Source of the DNA: Micromonospora sp. RP3T
GTDB lineage: Bacteria; Actinomycetota; Actinomycetes; Mycobacteriales; Micromonosporaceae
Length of the DNA: 64,000 nt
Assembly (NCBI RefSeq): GCF_003027925.1
Contig: NZ_PYPS01000017.1
Span: forward strand, 62,001 to 126,000
Direction of reading: 5' to 3'
Part shown: positions 1 through 6,753 of the stretch, in pieces
How positions within the stretch are numbered: the first letter of the stretch is position 1
Layout of the letters: each line of letters opens with the position of its first letter
The notes under the pieces: generated by a model
Told to the model about the DNA's origin: nothing
Database searches by the model: none
What the model saw: only the letters and a program-made list of their open reading frames with translations
Position numbers and translations under genes: made by a program

Positions 1-536
1 TCGGCCCGCTGGGCGGTACGCGCGTGTCGTTCCGCGGCGTCCAGCAGCGCGGCCGTCTCCGCCTCGGTGGTCGCCGCCGCGCCGAGCACCCCGGCGTCGT
101 GCAGCGGGCGCAGCGGCAGGAACGCCGCCCCGAACGCGGCCTGGTCGATGCCGACCACCCGGACCGCGCCGGCCGGGGCGGCGGTGAGCAGCCGGACCAC
201 CACGGCGCGCAGCAGCTCGCCGACGCGCGGGTCGCGGGCGTCCACGTCGACCGCCAGGTGGGCGCCGGCCCCCACCGGCACCAGCACCGGGAACACGCCG
301 TCGACGGTGGTCGCCTCGCCGAGGCGTACCGGCACGGGGTGGGTCGCGACGCGGGCGGTGCCGGGCACCGCGGCGGCCAGCTCCCCACCCAGGCGGGCCA
401 GTCGGGCGACCAGCTCCGGGCTGCCGACCGGGGCCGGCCCGGCCGCCCCCAGCAGCCGCCCGGCGGTCGCCCAGTGGCGCCGCGCCGCCCGGTGCCGCTC
501 GACCGCCTGCCGGTACGCCGCCGCGAACCTGTTCAC
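1..536 (-). CDS. FtsK/SpoIIIE-like protein, N-terminal part only
   Basis: The gene reads leftwards and leaves the window, so only about 178 N-terminal residues are visible. The GTG start at 536 follows a GGAGG seven bases upstream. The visible part is Ala/Arg-rich, with an N-terminal segment (MNRFAAAYRQAVERHR) followed by [21 protein letters not shown] and DARDPRVGELLRAVVVRLL. This resembles the region preceding the ATPase domain of the FtsK/SpoIIIE-like proteins that often sit near tellurium-resistance (TerD) genes in actinomycetes. The P-loop that would confirm the family lies outside the window, so the call rests on recall of the N-terminal region. It is divergent from the PhoX-type gene, with 185 bases between the starts. 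Confidence 0.5.
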   Translation of the reverse strand, partial: MNRFAAAYRQAVERHRAARRHWATAGRLLGAAGPAPVGSPELVARLARLGGELAAAVPGTARVATHPVPVRLGEATTVDGVFPVLVPVGAGAHLAVDVDARDPRVGELLRAVVVRLLTAAPAGAVRVVGIDQAAFGAAFLPLRPLHDAGVLGAAATTEAETAALLDAAERHARTAQRA

Positions 537-721
537 CGTCCGCCCTCCGACGCCGTCTGCGATCGAGGGAACCCTAACGGACGCCCGCCATCGGAGCACG
601 GGGCGCTCGGCACCCGGGATTCGTCCACTGTTCACCCCACCGCCGACGGGCCCGCCGCCCGCCGTTCCCGCGACCCGACTTGCCTGCCAGTGCAACCTCG
701 ACTGCACAGGAAGGCGACGAC

Positions 722-2134
722 GTGACCTCCAATTCACCCCTCTCCCGGCGGTCGCTGCTGGGCGGCGCGGCCGGCGGCCTCGGCATCGTGGTGGCCGGCA
801 ACCTGGACGCCATCGCCGGGCCGGCGGCGGCCCGCGCCGCGTGCCGGCCCGCTGTCGGCTACGGCGACCTGGTGCCGGACCCGGCCGGCCTGCTGGCGCT
901 GCCGCCCGGCTTCTCGTACACCGTCGTCGCCCAGGCCGGCGCGACGCTGCTGGAGTCGGGGCAGCCGACCCCGAGCGACGCCGACGGCACCGGCTGCTTC
1001 CGCGGCCCGCGCGGCTCGGTGCTGGTCAACAACCACGAGATCGGTGGCAGCGAGCCCTACCCGGTGCCGGCGCTGCCCGGCCTCACCTACGACCCGGGCG
1101 CCCGCGGCGGCACCACCACCATCGAGGTGGACAAGCACGGCCGGCGGCTGCGCGAGTACGTCAGCGTGGCCGGCACGCACAACAACTGCGCCGGCGGCAT
1201 CACGCCGTGGGGCACCTGGCTGACCTGCGAGGAGACCGAGCAGCGGGCCGGCGGTCAGTTCCTCAAGGACCACGGGTACGTCTTCGAGGTCGACCCGCAC
1301 GACCGGTCCGCCAACACCGACCCGGTGGCGCTGACGTTCCTGGGCCGCTACTCCCACGAGGCGGTGGCGGTCGACCCGTACACCCACTCGATCTACCTGA
1401 CCGAGGACGCCAGCGGCCCCAACGGGCTCTACTTCCGGTGGACGCCGCCGCCCGGCTTCCGGGCCGGCAAGGGCGCGCTGCGGGCGCTCGCCCAGCGGCC
1501 GGACGGCGCCACCGCCGGCACCCTGGAGGCGATGCGGTGCCGGCGCGGCGACGGACACGTGGCCGACCTGTCCGAGGCCACCACGCCGGGTACCCGCTAC
1601 CAGGTGGACTGGGTGGAGGTGCCGGACCGGGACGCCCGCACCGTGTCGGTGCGCAAGCAGTTCACCGACGACGAGGTGACCCGCAGCCGCAAGCTGGAGG
1701 GCGCCTGGTGGGGCGACGGCGGCGCGTACTTCGTGGCCAGCTACGCCCGCCACGACGACGGCAGCGTCAACGAGCACGACGGTCAGGTCTGGTTCTACGA
1801 CCCGCGCCGACAGACCGTCACGCTGAAGACCATCTTCGGCGTGAACACCGACCCGGAGGCCGACACCGGCAACTACGACGGGCCGGACAACATCACCGTC
1901 TCCCCGTACGGCGGGGTGATCCTGGCCGAGGACGGCGAGGGCGTGTCGCACCTGGTCGGCGTCACCGAGCAGGGCAAGGCGTACGCGCTGGCCCGCAACG
2001 AGTTGAACGACAGCGAGTTCACCGGGCCGACGTTCAGCGCGGACGGGAAGATCCTGTTCGCCAACATCCAGACCCCCGGCTACGTCTTCGCCATCACCGG
2101 CCCGTGGGGCCGCCCCAGCAACGCCCACCGCTGA
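722..2134 (+). CDS. PhoX-type alkaline phosphatase-like protein (DUF839), Tat-secreted
   Basis: A 470-residue secreted protein. The GTG start at 722 is preceded by AGGAAGG with a seven-base spacer. The N terminus carries a twin-arginine signal (SRRSLLGGAAGG) followed by a hydrophobic Ala/Gly stretch and an Ala-rich cleavage region near residue 36, so it should be exported folded. The mature part has the PhoX/DUF839 pattern: NNHEIGG, GTHNNCAGGITPWGTWLTCEE, an SHEAV segment, YLTEDA and a late LAEDGEG motif, which supply acidic and polar ligands of the Ca/Fe site in PhoX enzymes. Its length fits the shorter actinobacterial branch. It probably releases phosphate from organic esters outside the cell; substrate is inferred from the family. 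No Pho box was identified. Confidence 0.85.
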   Translation: MTSNSPLSRRSLLGGAAGGLGIVVAGNLDAIAGPAAARAACRPAVGYGDLVPDPAGLLALPPGFSYTVVAQAGATLLESGQPTPSDADGTGCFRGPRGSVLVNNHEIGGSEPYPVPALPGLTYDPGARGGTTTIEVDKHGRRLREYVSVAGTHNNCAGGITPWGTWLTCEETEQRAGGQFLKDHGYVFEVDPHDRSANTDPVALTFLGRYSHEAVAVDPYTHSIYLTEDASGPNGLYFRWTPPPGFRAGKGALRALAQRPDGATAGTLEAMRCRRGDGHVADLSEATTPGTRYQVDWVEVPDRDARTVSVRKQFTDDEVTRSRKLEGAWWGDGGAYFVASYARHDDGSVNEHDGQVWFYDPRRQTVTLKTIFGVNTDPEADTGNYDGPDNITVSPYGGVILAEDGEGVSHLVGVTEQGKAYALARNELNDSEFTGPTFSADGKILFANIQTPGYVFAITGPWGRPSNAHR

Positions 2135-2141
2135 AGTTGCG

Positions 2142-2189
2142 GATCTTGGAAGGAATCGGCCCCTCCCGGGGCCGTTTTCTTCCAAGATC
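2142..2189. repeat. 48-bp palindromic repeat, copy A
   Basis: Outer arms GATCTTGGAAG (2142-2152) and CTTCCAAGATC (2179-2189) are perfect complements. An inner stem CGGCCCC/GGGGCCG (2157-2163 and 2168-2174) closes on a 4-base loop. It lies seven bases after the PhoX stop codon and could act as its terminator, but the same outer arms and the same 48-bp length recur at 3237 and 3904, so it belongs to a dispersed family. Confidence 0.85.
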
Positions 2190-2268
2190 TACGAGCGTTG
2201 TCCACAGGGGGCGCGCGGCGGGTCCTGGGGGCGGCAACCTTGGGCGGGTGGGGAACTCCTGGGCGGGG

Positions 2269-3201
2269 ATGGGGCGGGCGCTGCCGTCGGACGACGCGGA
2301 CGAGTTGACCTGGTTGTTGTTCCGTCAGGACGACGTGCTCAGCCTCAAACAAGCGCAGGCGCACCTCACCCGCAAGGCGATCCGGCATCGGGTGGCCACC
2401 GGTCGATGGCGTCAGGCGCACCGTGCGGTTCTCGTCGCGCACAACGGCCCTGTGGGTACCGCCCAGCGCCGGTGGATCGCGGTGCTGGCCGCCGGACCGT
2501 CCGCGCTGCTCGGCGGCATCACCGCCGCCCAGGCGGGTGGCCTTGGGGGGTTTCCGGACCGCGTCGTCCATCTGCTCCTGCCCGCCACCTGCCGTCGTGC
2601 TCCGCTGCCGGCCGGGGTGCGCGCACACCGGACCAGCCATCTACCCGACGAGGATGTGGTGCGGGTCGGCCAGCCTCCCCGGACGACGGCTGCGCGCTCG
2701 GTGATCGACGCCGCTCAGTGGGCGCCTACCGACGCGCAGGCCCGGGCGATCGTCGCGGCGGCGTTCCAGCAGCGGTTGGTGGGCGGTGACGACCTGCACG
2801 AGGTGCTGGGTCGGATGCCACGAGTCCGCCGCCGACGGCTCCTCCTGTCCACCGCCACGGATGCGGCCGGCGGCGCGCATTCGCTGGGCGAGTTGAACCT
2901 GCTCGACCTCGTGCGTCGCGCCGGCCTGCCCGAACCGAGCCGTCAGGTGGTCCGGCGCGACGCCGCGGGCCGGAGACGCTACCTCGACGCCTACTTCGAC
3001 GAGTGGCGGGTGCACGTCGAGGTGGACGGCGGGCAGCATCTCGACCCGGCACACGCCTGGGCGGACATGCGCCGGCAGAACGACCTCTGGGTCGAGGGCG
3101 ACCGCATCCTCCGGTTCCCCTCCTGGGCCCTGCGCGACGATCCGCAAGCGGTGATCAACCAGTTACGGGCTGCCCTCCAAGCCGCCGGCTGGCCCGGATG
3201 A
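2269..3201 (+). CDS. DUF559 domain protein with AbiEi-like N terminus, Vsr-like nuclease fold
   Basis: A 310-residue protein of a type common in actinomycetes. The N-terminal third (about residues 8-70) resembles the winged-helix domain of AbiEi-type antitoxins: LTWLLFRQDDVLSLKQA, then RHRVATGRWRQAHRAVLV. The C-terminal third (about 205-300) carries the DUF559 PD-(D/E)XK-like core, with YLDAYFDEWRVHVEVDGGQH holding the acidic residues, and a terminal RFPSWAL strand. ATG 2269 is chosen because it begins just before the conserved region; GTG 2248 is an alternative, and neither has a convincing ribosome site. Nuclease activity is not established for such proteins. The open frame continues upstream through the PhoX gene, but that part is only a shadow. 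Confidence 0.75.
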   Translation: MGRALPSDDADELTWLLFRQDDVLSLKQAQAHLTRKAIRHRVATGRWRQAHRAVLVAHNGPVGTAQRRWIAVLAAGPSALLGGITAAQAGGLGGFPDRVVHLLLPATCRRAPLPAGVRAHRTSHLPDEDVVRVGQPPRTTAARSVIDAAQWAPTDAQARAIVAAAFQQRLVGGDDLHEVLGRMPRVRRRRLLLSTATDAAGGAHSLGELNLLDLVRRAGLPEPSRQVVRRDAAGRRRYLDAYFDEWRVHVEVDGGQHLDPAHAWADMRRQNDLWVEGDRILRFPSWALRDDPQAVINQLRAALQAAGWPG

Positions 3202-3218
3202 CGACTGGCGGCGCGGGC

Positions 3219-3245
3219 GATCTTGGCGATCTTGGCGATCTTGGA
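3219..3245. repeat. Three tandem 9-bp GATCTTGGC units
   Basis: GATCTTGGC occurs at 3219-3227 and 3228-3236, and a third unit, GATCTTGGA, begins at 3237. The third unit is the left end of palindrome copy B, so the end of that element appears to have been duplicated in tandem. Confidence 0.85.
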
Positions 3246-3284
3246 AGAAAATGGCCCCCGGAGGGGCCTTCCGCTTCCAAGATC
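3237..3284. repeat. 48-bp palindromic repeat, copy B
   Basis: Same outer arms as copy A (GATCTTGGAAG 3237-3247, CTTCCAAGATC 3274-3284) and the same total length. The inner stem is GGCCCC/GGGGCC (3253-3258 and 3263-3268) with loop CGGA. It sits 36 bases after the DUF559 stop codon and 24 bases from the end of the convergent antitoxin-like gene. Confidence 0.85.
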
Positions 3285-3307
3285 TAGCGTTCTTCCGGGT
3301 TGCTGCC

Positions 3308-3745
3308 TCACTCGTGGAGAACGTCGGTCTGCGGTTCGAGCACAGGTGGCGTGCTCAGTGGTTCCCGCAACCCCGGCACATCCCGAGCCGGACGATCGAG
3401 TGCGTCACCGAAGACGCGCCACGCGTCCTGCGCCGCGCGGCGCGATCGCTCGCGCACCGCCTTCCGACGGCCGGGCGGCCACTCCTGCTCCACCTGCGCG
3501 CGCTGTGCGCGTGCGCGTGCTCGACCATGATCGGAGACGGTCAGCCCACGCTTGGCCAGTTCAGCATCGAGATCCTCGGCTCGCATCCGCGCTCGCACGA
3601 TGCCGACGATGTACTCAGTCGCGTTCGGTTCACGCTCCAAGCGCTCCGCGACGTCCAGCGGCAGCACGAACGACTTCCTGCGACCCGACCTGCTCACGCC
3701 TGCGATGCCAACCAAGTTCTCCACTCGGGGGAACCTGCGCCACAC
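3308..3745 (-). CDS. Antitoxin-like small DNA-binding protein, no toxin beside it
   Basis: A 145-residue open frame with a GTG start at 3745 and a stop just upstream. The segment GRRKSFVLPLDVAERLEREP followed by NATEYIVGIVRARMRAEDLD and then AKRGLTVSDHGRARARA looks like a ribbon-helix-helix antitoxin of the VapB/CopG kind. Such proteins typically have a strand with alternating hydrophobic residues, a two-helix core, and a tail ending in a GLTVTDEG-like motif. A second possible start is GTG 3697, just before the RHH segment. No PIN-domain or other toxin follows on this strand. Palindrome copies B and C flank the gene. The RHH assignment is from sequence feel only; it could also be a degraded gene. 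Confidence 0.5.
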   Translation of the reverse strand: MWRRFPRVENLVGIAGVSRSGRRKSFVLPLDVAERLEREPNATEYIVGIVRARMRAEDLDAELAKRGLTVSDHGRARARAQRAQVEQEWPPGRRKAVRERSRRAAQDAWRVFGDALDRPARDVPGLREPLSTPPVLEPQTDVLHE

Positions 3746-3903
3746 GCCGACGATCAGCTCCGAGAGCCAGCCTGTTCAGACAAGCTTGCGGCCAGTGGCC
3801 AAGCGGCAGCCGGGCTCCGCGACGCCGCGCCGATCCAGACCGCAGATTCCCACAGCCGTTGTACCGGCGGCACGATCCCGCCCATGCGGTCGCCTCAGCC
3901 GCA

Positions 3904-3951
3904 GATCTTGGAAGATTACGGCCCCCATGAGGGCCCTCCGCTTCCAAGATC
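3904..3951. repeat. 48-bp palindromic repeat, copy C
   Basis: Arms GATCTTGGAAG (3904-3914) and CTTCCAAGATC (3941-3951), with an inner GGCCC/GGGCC stem. Total length is 48 bp, as in copies A and B. It ends eight bases before the stop codon of the GntR gene. Confidence 0.85.
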
Positions 3952-3958
3952 TCATACC

Positions 3959-4189
3959 TCACCGTGATTCAGGGTGTTCGGCGACGAACACGCCTACGCC
4001 ACCCACGCCTTCGAGTAAGCCTTCGACCTTGAGGGCATTGATCGCTTGGCGCACCACAATGGCCGACACACCGTGCTGACGGCACAGCTCGGTGGTCGAT
4101 GGCAGCTTGTCGCCCGGCGCAAGCGCGCCGGACTGGATCTCGGCGCGGATGCCGTCGGCGATCTGCGCCCACTTCGCTTTGGCGGGCAT
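3959..4189 (-). CDS. Mini GntR-family regulator (winged helix only)
   Basis: A 76-residue protein that is almost entirely a GntR winged helix: WAQIADGIRAEIQSGALAPG, then DKLPSTTELCRQHGVS and VVRQAINALKVEGLLEG, ending with a GVGVFV wing. It has no effector-binding domain. The ATG at 4189 has GGGAG six bases upstream. Stand-alone GntR winged helices of this size are common on actinomycete integrative and conjugative elements, where they are thought to control excision or transfer genes. It is divergent from the small-gene cassette at 4429 with a 239-base gap, so it may regulate that cassette. Target and ligand are unknown. Confidence 0.8.
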   Translation of the reverse strand: MPAKAKWAQIADGIRAEIQSGALAPGDKLPSTTELCRQHGVSAIVVRQAINALKVEGLLEGVGGVGVFVAEHPESR

Positions 4190-4428
4190 GGACAACTCCC
4201 AGGTCTGCCCCGCCATTTGATCACGTGAAACTTTGTATAGCAAGCAATGTTCGGTTCAACGCTTGCCACGTCAAAGCCTGTTATATAAGCTCATGCATGG
4301 CCGGCTCCCAGGTCTGCAAGCCCGGAGTTGGTCCGTTCCCACCGCGCAGAGCGCTCGGCCGGCCAATCCCCCGGACGGCCGAGCGTGCGTACCTGTCCCC
4401 CGCACGTCGCACCCCGACGGGAGGCCCG

Positions 4429-4635
4429 ATGGGCGAGCGCACCGACAACGAGTCCCCAGGTGAATCCTTCGTCTCGACGCAGGACGTCGAGGACGCCGAC
4501 GACATCCTTTTCGCGCACCCGCCGCGCCGGGTCGTCCGCTGGGTGTGCGGCTGCGGCGAGGACTACCCGTGCCTGGAGGTGGTCTACGCGCGCCTGGTCA
4601 AGGCCGCCGCGACCGGCCCCGACGAGCCGCGATGA
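4429..4635 (+). CDS. Small hypothetical protein, first of a coupled trio
   Basis: A 68-residue protein of unknown function. The ATG at 4429 has GGGAGG with a good spacer. The acidic N-terminal half (DVEDADDILFAHPPRR) is followed by a cysteine cluster, WVCGCGEDYPC, that could bind a metal. Its last codons overlap the next start in an ATGA arrangement, so the two genes should be translationally coupled. Short proteins of this type sit beside mini GntR regulators in actinomycete mobile elements, which is the main reason to read it as real. Confidence 0.65.
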   Translation: MGERTDNESPGESFVSTQDVEDADDILFAHPPRRVVRWVCGCGEDYPCLEVVYARLVKAAATGPDEPR

Positions 4636-4925
4636 GCGCCCGTCCGATCCGGACGGGAGACCTGCTGCGCCTCGACCGTGCGGCGAGTGTGCAGTTCTGT
4701 CGCCCGATCACCGTGCGCGTCATTCGGGAGATCACCGACCGCCAGACGTTCGACGGTTGGACCTGGATCGAGGTGTACGAGTTGGACGGTAACGGCGATG
4801 CGGTCGCCAAGCGCGAGCTGTTCGTGCAGCCAATCGGGCTGCGCTGGCTGAACGCCACGGTCAGCGAACGCCCTGCCCTCAGCCGAAGCACCCCGACCGC
4901 TGCCCGGCTGCGGGTGCCGGCATGA
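4632..4925 (+). CDS. Small hypothetical protein, second of a coupled trio
   Basis: A 97-residue protein of unknown function, starting inside the previous gene (ATGA overlap) and ending in another ATGA overlap with the next. RTGDLLRLDRAASVQF, then FDGWTWIEVYELD and AVAKRELFVQPIGLRWL suggest a compact beta-rich fold. It has no signal peptide or membrane segment. Gene order and coupling suggest that all three small proteins are made together. I do not recognise a family. Confidence 0.65.
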   Translation: MSARPIRTGDLLRLDRAASVQFCRPITVRVIREITDRQTFDGWTWIEVYELDGNGDAVAKRELFVQPIGLRWLNATVSERPALSRSTPTAARLRVPA

Positions 4926-5173
4926 GCACCAGCACCCGCCCGCATCTACCCATGCGCCCGCTCTGGATCTGCAGGCGCTGCGCGCACCCGTGGCCGTGCG
5001 CGGAGGCTCGGCTCGCCCTGCTGGCCGAGTACGCGGGTGACCGCCTCTCCCTGGCGGTCTACCTGTGCGGGCAGCTTTACGACGCGGCCCAAGAGCTGCA
5101 CCGCCTCAACCCTGACGAGGCGCCGAGCCCGCAGGCGCTGTTCGCGCGGTTCGTCGGTTGGGCACCGGCGTAA
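4922..5173 (+). CDS. Small Cys-containing protein often labelled flavin reductase on mobile elements
   Basis: An 83-residue protein, third of the coupled trio. The start MSTSTRPHLPMRPLWICRRC and the pattern C-x2-C-x4-PC (RRCAHPWPC), followed by ARLALLAEYAGDRLSLAVYL and RLNPDEAPSPQALFARFVGW, match a short protein family found in actinomycete integrative elements and annotated, misleadingly, as flavin reductase. The Cys arrangement could bind zinc. No reductase fold could fit in 83 residues, so the enzymatic label should not be trusted. It ends directly before an IS5 transposase remnant. Confidence 0.7.
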   Translation: MSTSTRPHLPMRPLWICRRCAHPWPCAEARLALLAEYAGDRLSLAVYLCGQLYDAAQELHRLNPDEAPSPQALFARFVGWAPA

Positions 5174-5189
5174 GCGGGGCCTGGCCGTG

Positions 5190-5358
5190 GAGGCTCTGCG
5201 GTTGATCATCGCGGTCGTGATCACCGCGGCGTCGGTCACCGACCACGCCATCGGCGTGCAGCTGCCGGACCGGGTCCTGGCGCACACCCCCGGCCGGCTT
5301 CGTGCCGGTGAAGCGGCGGTGGGTGGTGGAGCAGACCAACGGCACGCTCATGCTGCTG
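5190..5358 (+). pseudogene. IS5-family transposase remnant, frameshifted with internal deletion
   Basis: Two fragments of a DDE transposase lie in different frames. In one frame LIIAVVITAASVTDHAIGVQ resembles the strand carrying the second catalytic Asp region of IS5-group transposases. In the next frame GFVPVKRRWVVEQTNGTLML matches the conserved stretch containing the catalytic Glu (RRWVVERT-type motif). The middle of the protein, both ends and any recognisable terminal inverted repeats are missing. It records an old insertion in this accessory patch. Confidence 0.75.
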
Positions 5359-5456
5359 GCGGTGGGCGTGGATCAGGTCAGCGAGGTGGTTCGACGATCT
5401 GTTGGACAACCATCCCCACCAGCACAACCAGTTGAAGAACGCTCAATGACTTCGGA

Positions 5457-5918
5457 TCAGGTCCGCTTGCGGCGCGCGATCTCGTCAGAGAGTTGCTGCA
5501 CGTGGGCAGGGTCCGCGTCCCGGGCAAGGGCGACGTAGTGGTCCATGACGGCCGGCCGGTAGCGCACGGGCAACGTCTGCCCTGGGGCGAGTCGGGTGAG
5601 CTCGGTGATCGTGAGGCCTTCGTCTGCGACACCGCGGAACGAGATGCCGTCGGCGGTCTCCACGTCAAACATCAGGACCACGCGAGGGTTGCTGTTCACC
5701 TCCCGCCAGTCGACGAGAACGCCGAGCGCAAGTGCCCCCGTACGCAGTTCCGCATTGCGCTTCCGCGCATCACTGCTCATCAGCGGGTTCGGGGCGATCC
5801 CGGGGAAGTCGGGCCCGACGCCGAGCGATTCCCGACTCAGGTCGGGCCTGAGCTGGTCCATCTGACCGCTGAGGTTGTTCGTCGAACCGATGATCCTGCC
5901 GATCATCGCGTCAAACAT
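5457..5918 (-). CDS. Hypothetical protein
   Basis: About 153 residues; I do not recognise the family. The N-terminal part is mixed (MFDAMIGRIIGSTNNLSGQ), the middle has SSDARKRNAELRTGALALGV, and the C-terminal half (NPRVVLMFDVETADGISFRG, then LAPGQTLPVRYRP) looks like a small beta-barrel of the kind seen in DUF3592-like proteins. The start is uncertain: ATG 5918 has a weak site, TTG 5930 has a GGAGG about eight bases upstream, and ATG 6017 is also open. The same frame runs upstream into the methylase scrap at 6150-6248, so the gene's 5' end may have been created by the rearrangement. Confidence 0.5.
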   Translation of the reverse strand: MFDAMIGRIIGSTNNLSGQMDQLRPDLSRESLGVGPDFPGIAPNPLMSSDARKRNAELRTGALALGVLVDWREVNSNPRVVLMFDVETADGISFRGVADEGLTITELTRLAPGQTLPVRYRPAVMDHYVALARDADPAHVQQLSDEIARRKRT

Positions 5919-6149
5919 CCTGCCGAACAACCTGGCCCCTCCCCCACACCGGTGCCGGAATCTCGGCTTGGCGCTCCGCCTTACCGCGATTGTATGGCGG
6001 CCATTCCCGAGCGCCATCGCACCGCCCCGTCTCGACGGGGTCGCCGTCTGTGTTCCCGGACGGGCTCGGTCGGTGCACCTGTCTGTCGGACGAGCCACGT
6101 CCGCACGCCGACAACCGGGATCGAAACGTCTCCCGAGCCCGATGCGGCC

Positions 6150-6248
6150 TCGGTCCCGGGCGATCAGCTCGTCGTAGGAGAATGCGCGGAACCGCTCGGT
6201 CTCCACCCGCTCGGCACCGTCCTTGCCCGGCAGGTAGCAGTCGACGAG
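6150..6248 (-). pseudogene. Fragment of a type I restriction methylase subunit (HsdM)
   Basis: A short coding scrap reads LVDCYLPGKDGAERVETERF followed by RAFSYDELIARDR. This matches the C-terminal region of type I restriction-modification M proteins, where an ERF-x-x-F-x-YDEL-x-ARDK motif is highly conserved. A stop codon lies just upstream in frame, and after the motif the frame diverges into unrelated sequence. It is a leftover of a restriction system that was lost or truncated here; hsdS and hsdR are not seen. Confidence 0.7.
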
Positions 6249-6262
6249 ATGTGTTCACCTGT

Positions 6263-6688
6263 TCATCGGGCGCTGCTGACCACGCCGACCGCGATCGACC
6301 GGAGCGCGTCGGCGTCCACCACCTCCGGATCCACAAGCACGGTCACGGCGACTCCGGGCCCGGCGAGCCAGAACGCCTCTGCCGCACCGATCAGGCCGGG
6401 CCCGTCCGGGTGGGCGAAGTCGGCAAGCTCCCAGGTGTCCGGGTCGCGCTCCAGGTAGTCGGAGAGGAACTCGCGGACCGCGTCCAGATCGGCGAGACGC
6501 TCGCCCCGGAGCACGTGCACCCGCAGGTCGACGCGGTAGCCGTCGTCGACCTGGCGCTCCCAGACCCGGCTGGCGAAGCTGACGTCGTCCCATTCGGAGC
6601 CGAAGTCCGACACCGCGTCGCCGATCCCGCCCGGCAGTTCCCCGACGTGGAAGCCGTCGAGTTCCCCACCATCGTGCTCATTCGTCAT
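6263..6688 (-). CDS. Conserved hypothetical protein
   Basis: A 141-residue acidic protein. ATG 6688 is chosen because the conserved part begins with DGFHVGELPGGIGDAVSDF, then EWDDVSFASRVWERQ, followed by VDLRVHVLRGERLADLDAVR and EFLSDYLERD. I recall related proteins in Micromonosporaceae, all of unknown function. There is no signal peptide, membrane segment or known motif. It lies downstream of the receptor-like gene on the same strand (65-base gap), so the two may be co-transcribed. Confidence 0.65.
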   Translation of the reverse strand: MTNEHDGGELDGFHVGELPGGIGDAVSDFGSEWDDVSFASRVWERQVDDGYRVDLRVHVLRGERLADLDAVREFLSDYLERDPDTWELADFAHPDGPGLIGAAEAFWLAGPGVAVTVLVDPEVVDADALRSIAVGVVSSAR

Positions 6689-6753
6689 CCCGCGTTCCAA
6701 CCTTCCGTGGGCGAAAACGTCATCCACCAACCAGAGCCGTTACGCACAGTAAT

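Noticed and set aside
67..3201. A 1044-codon open frame on the plus strand
   Set aside because: Only its last 310 codons resemble a protein (DUF559 type). The earlier part is Arg/Pro-rich shadow of the FtsK-like and PhoX genes.
5359..5456. Open frame ending DDLLDNHPHQHNQLKNAQ as a further gene fragment
   Set aside because: It is too short to assign, has no start, and its frame upstream runs through the IS5 remnant; it may be part of the same debris.
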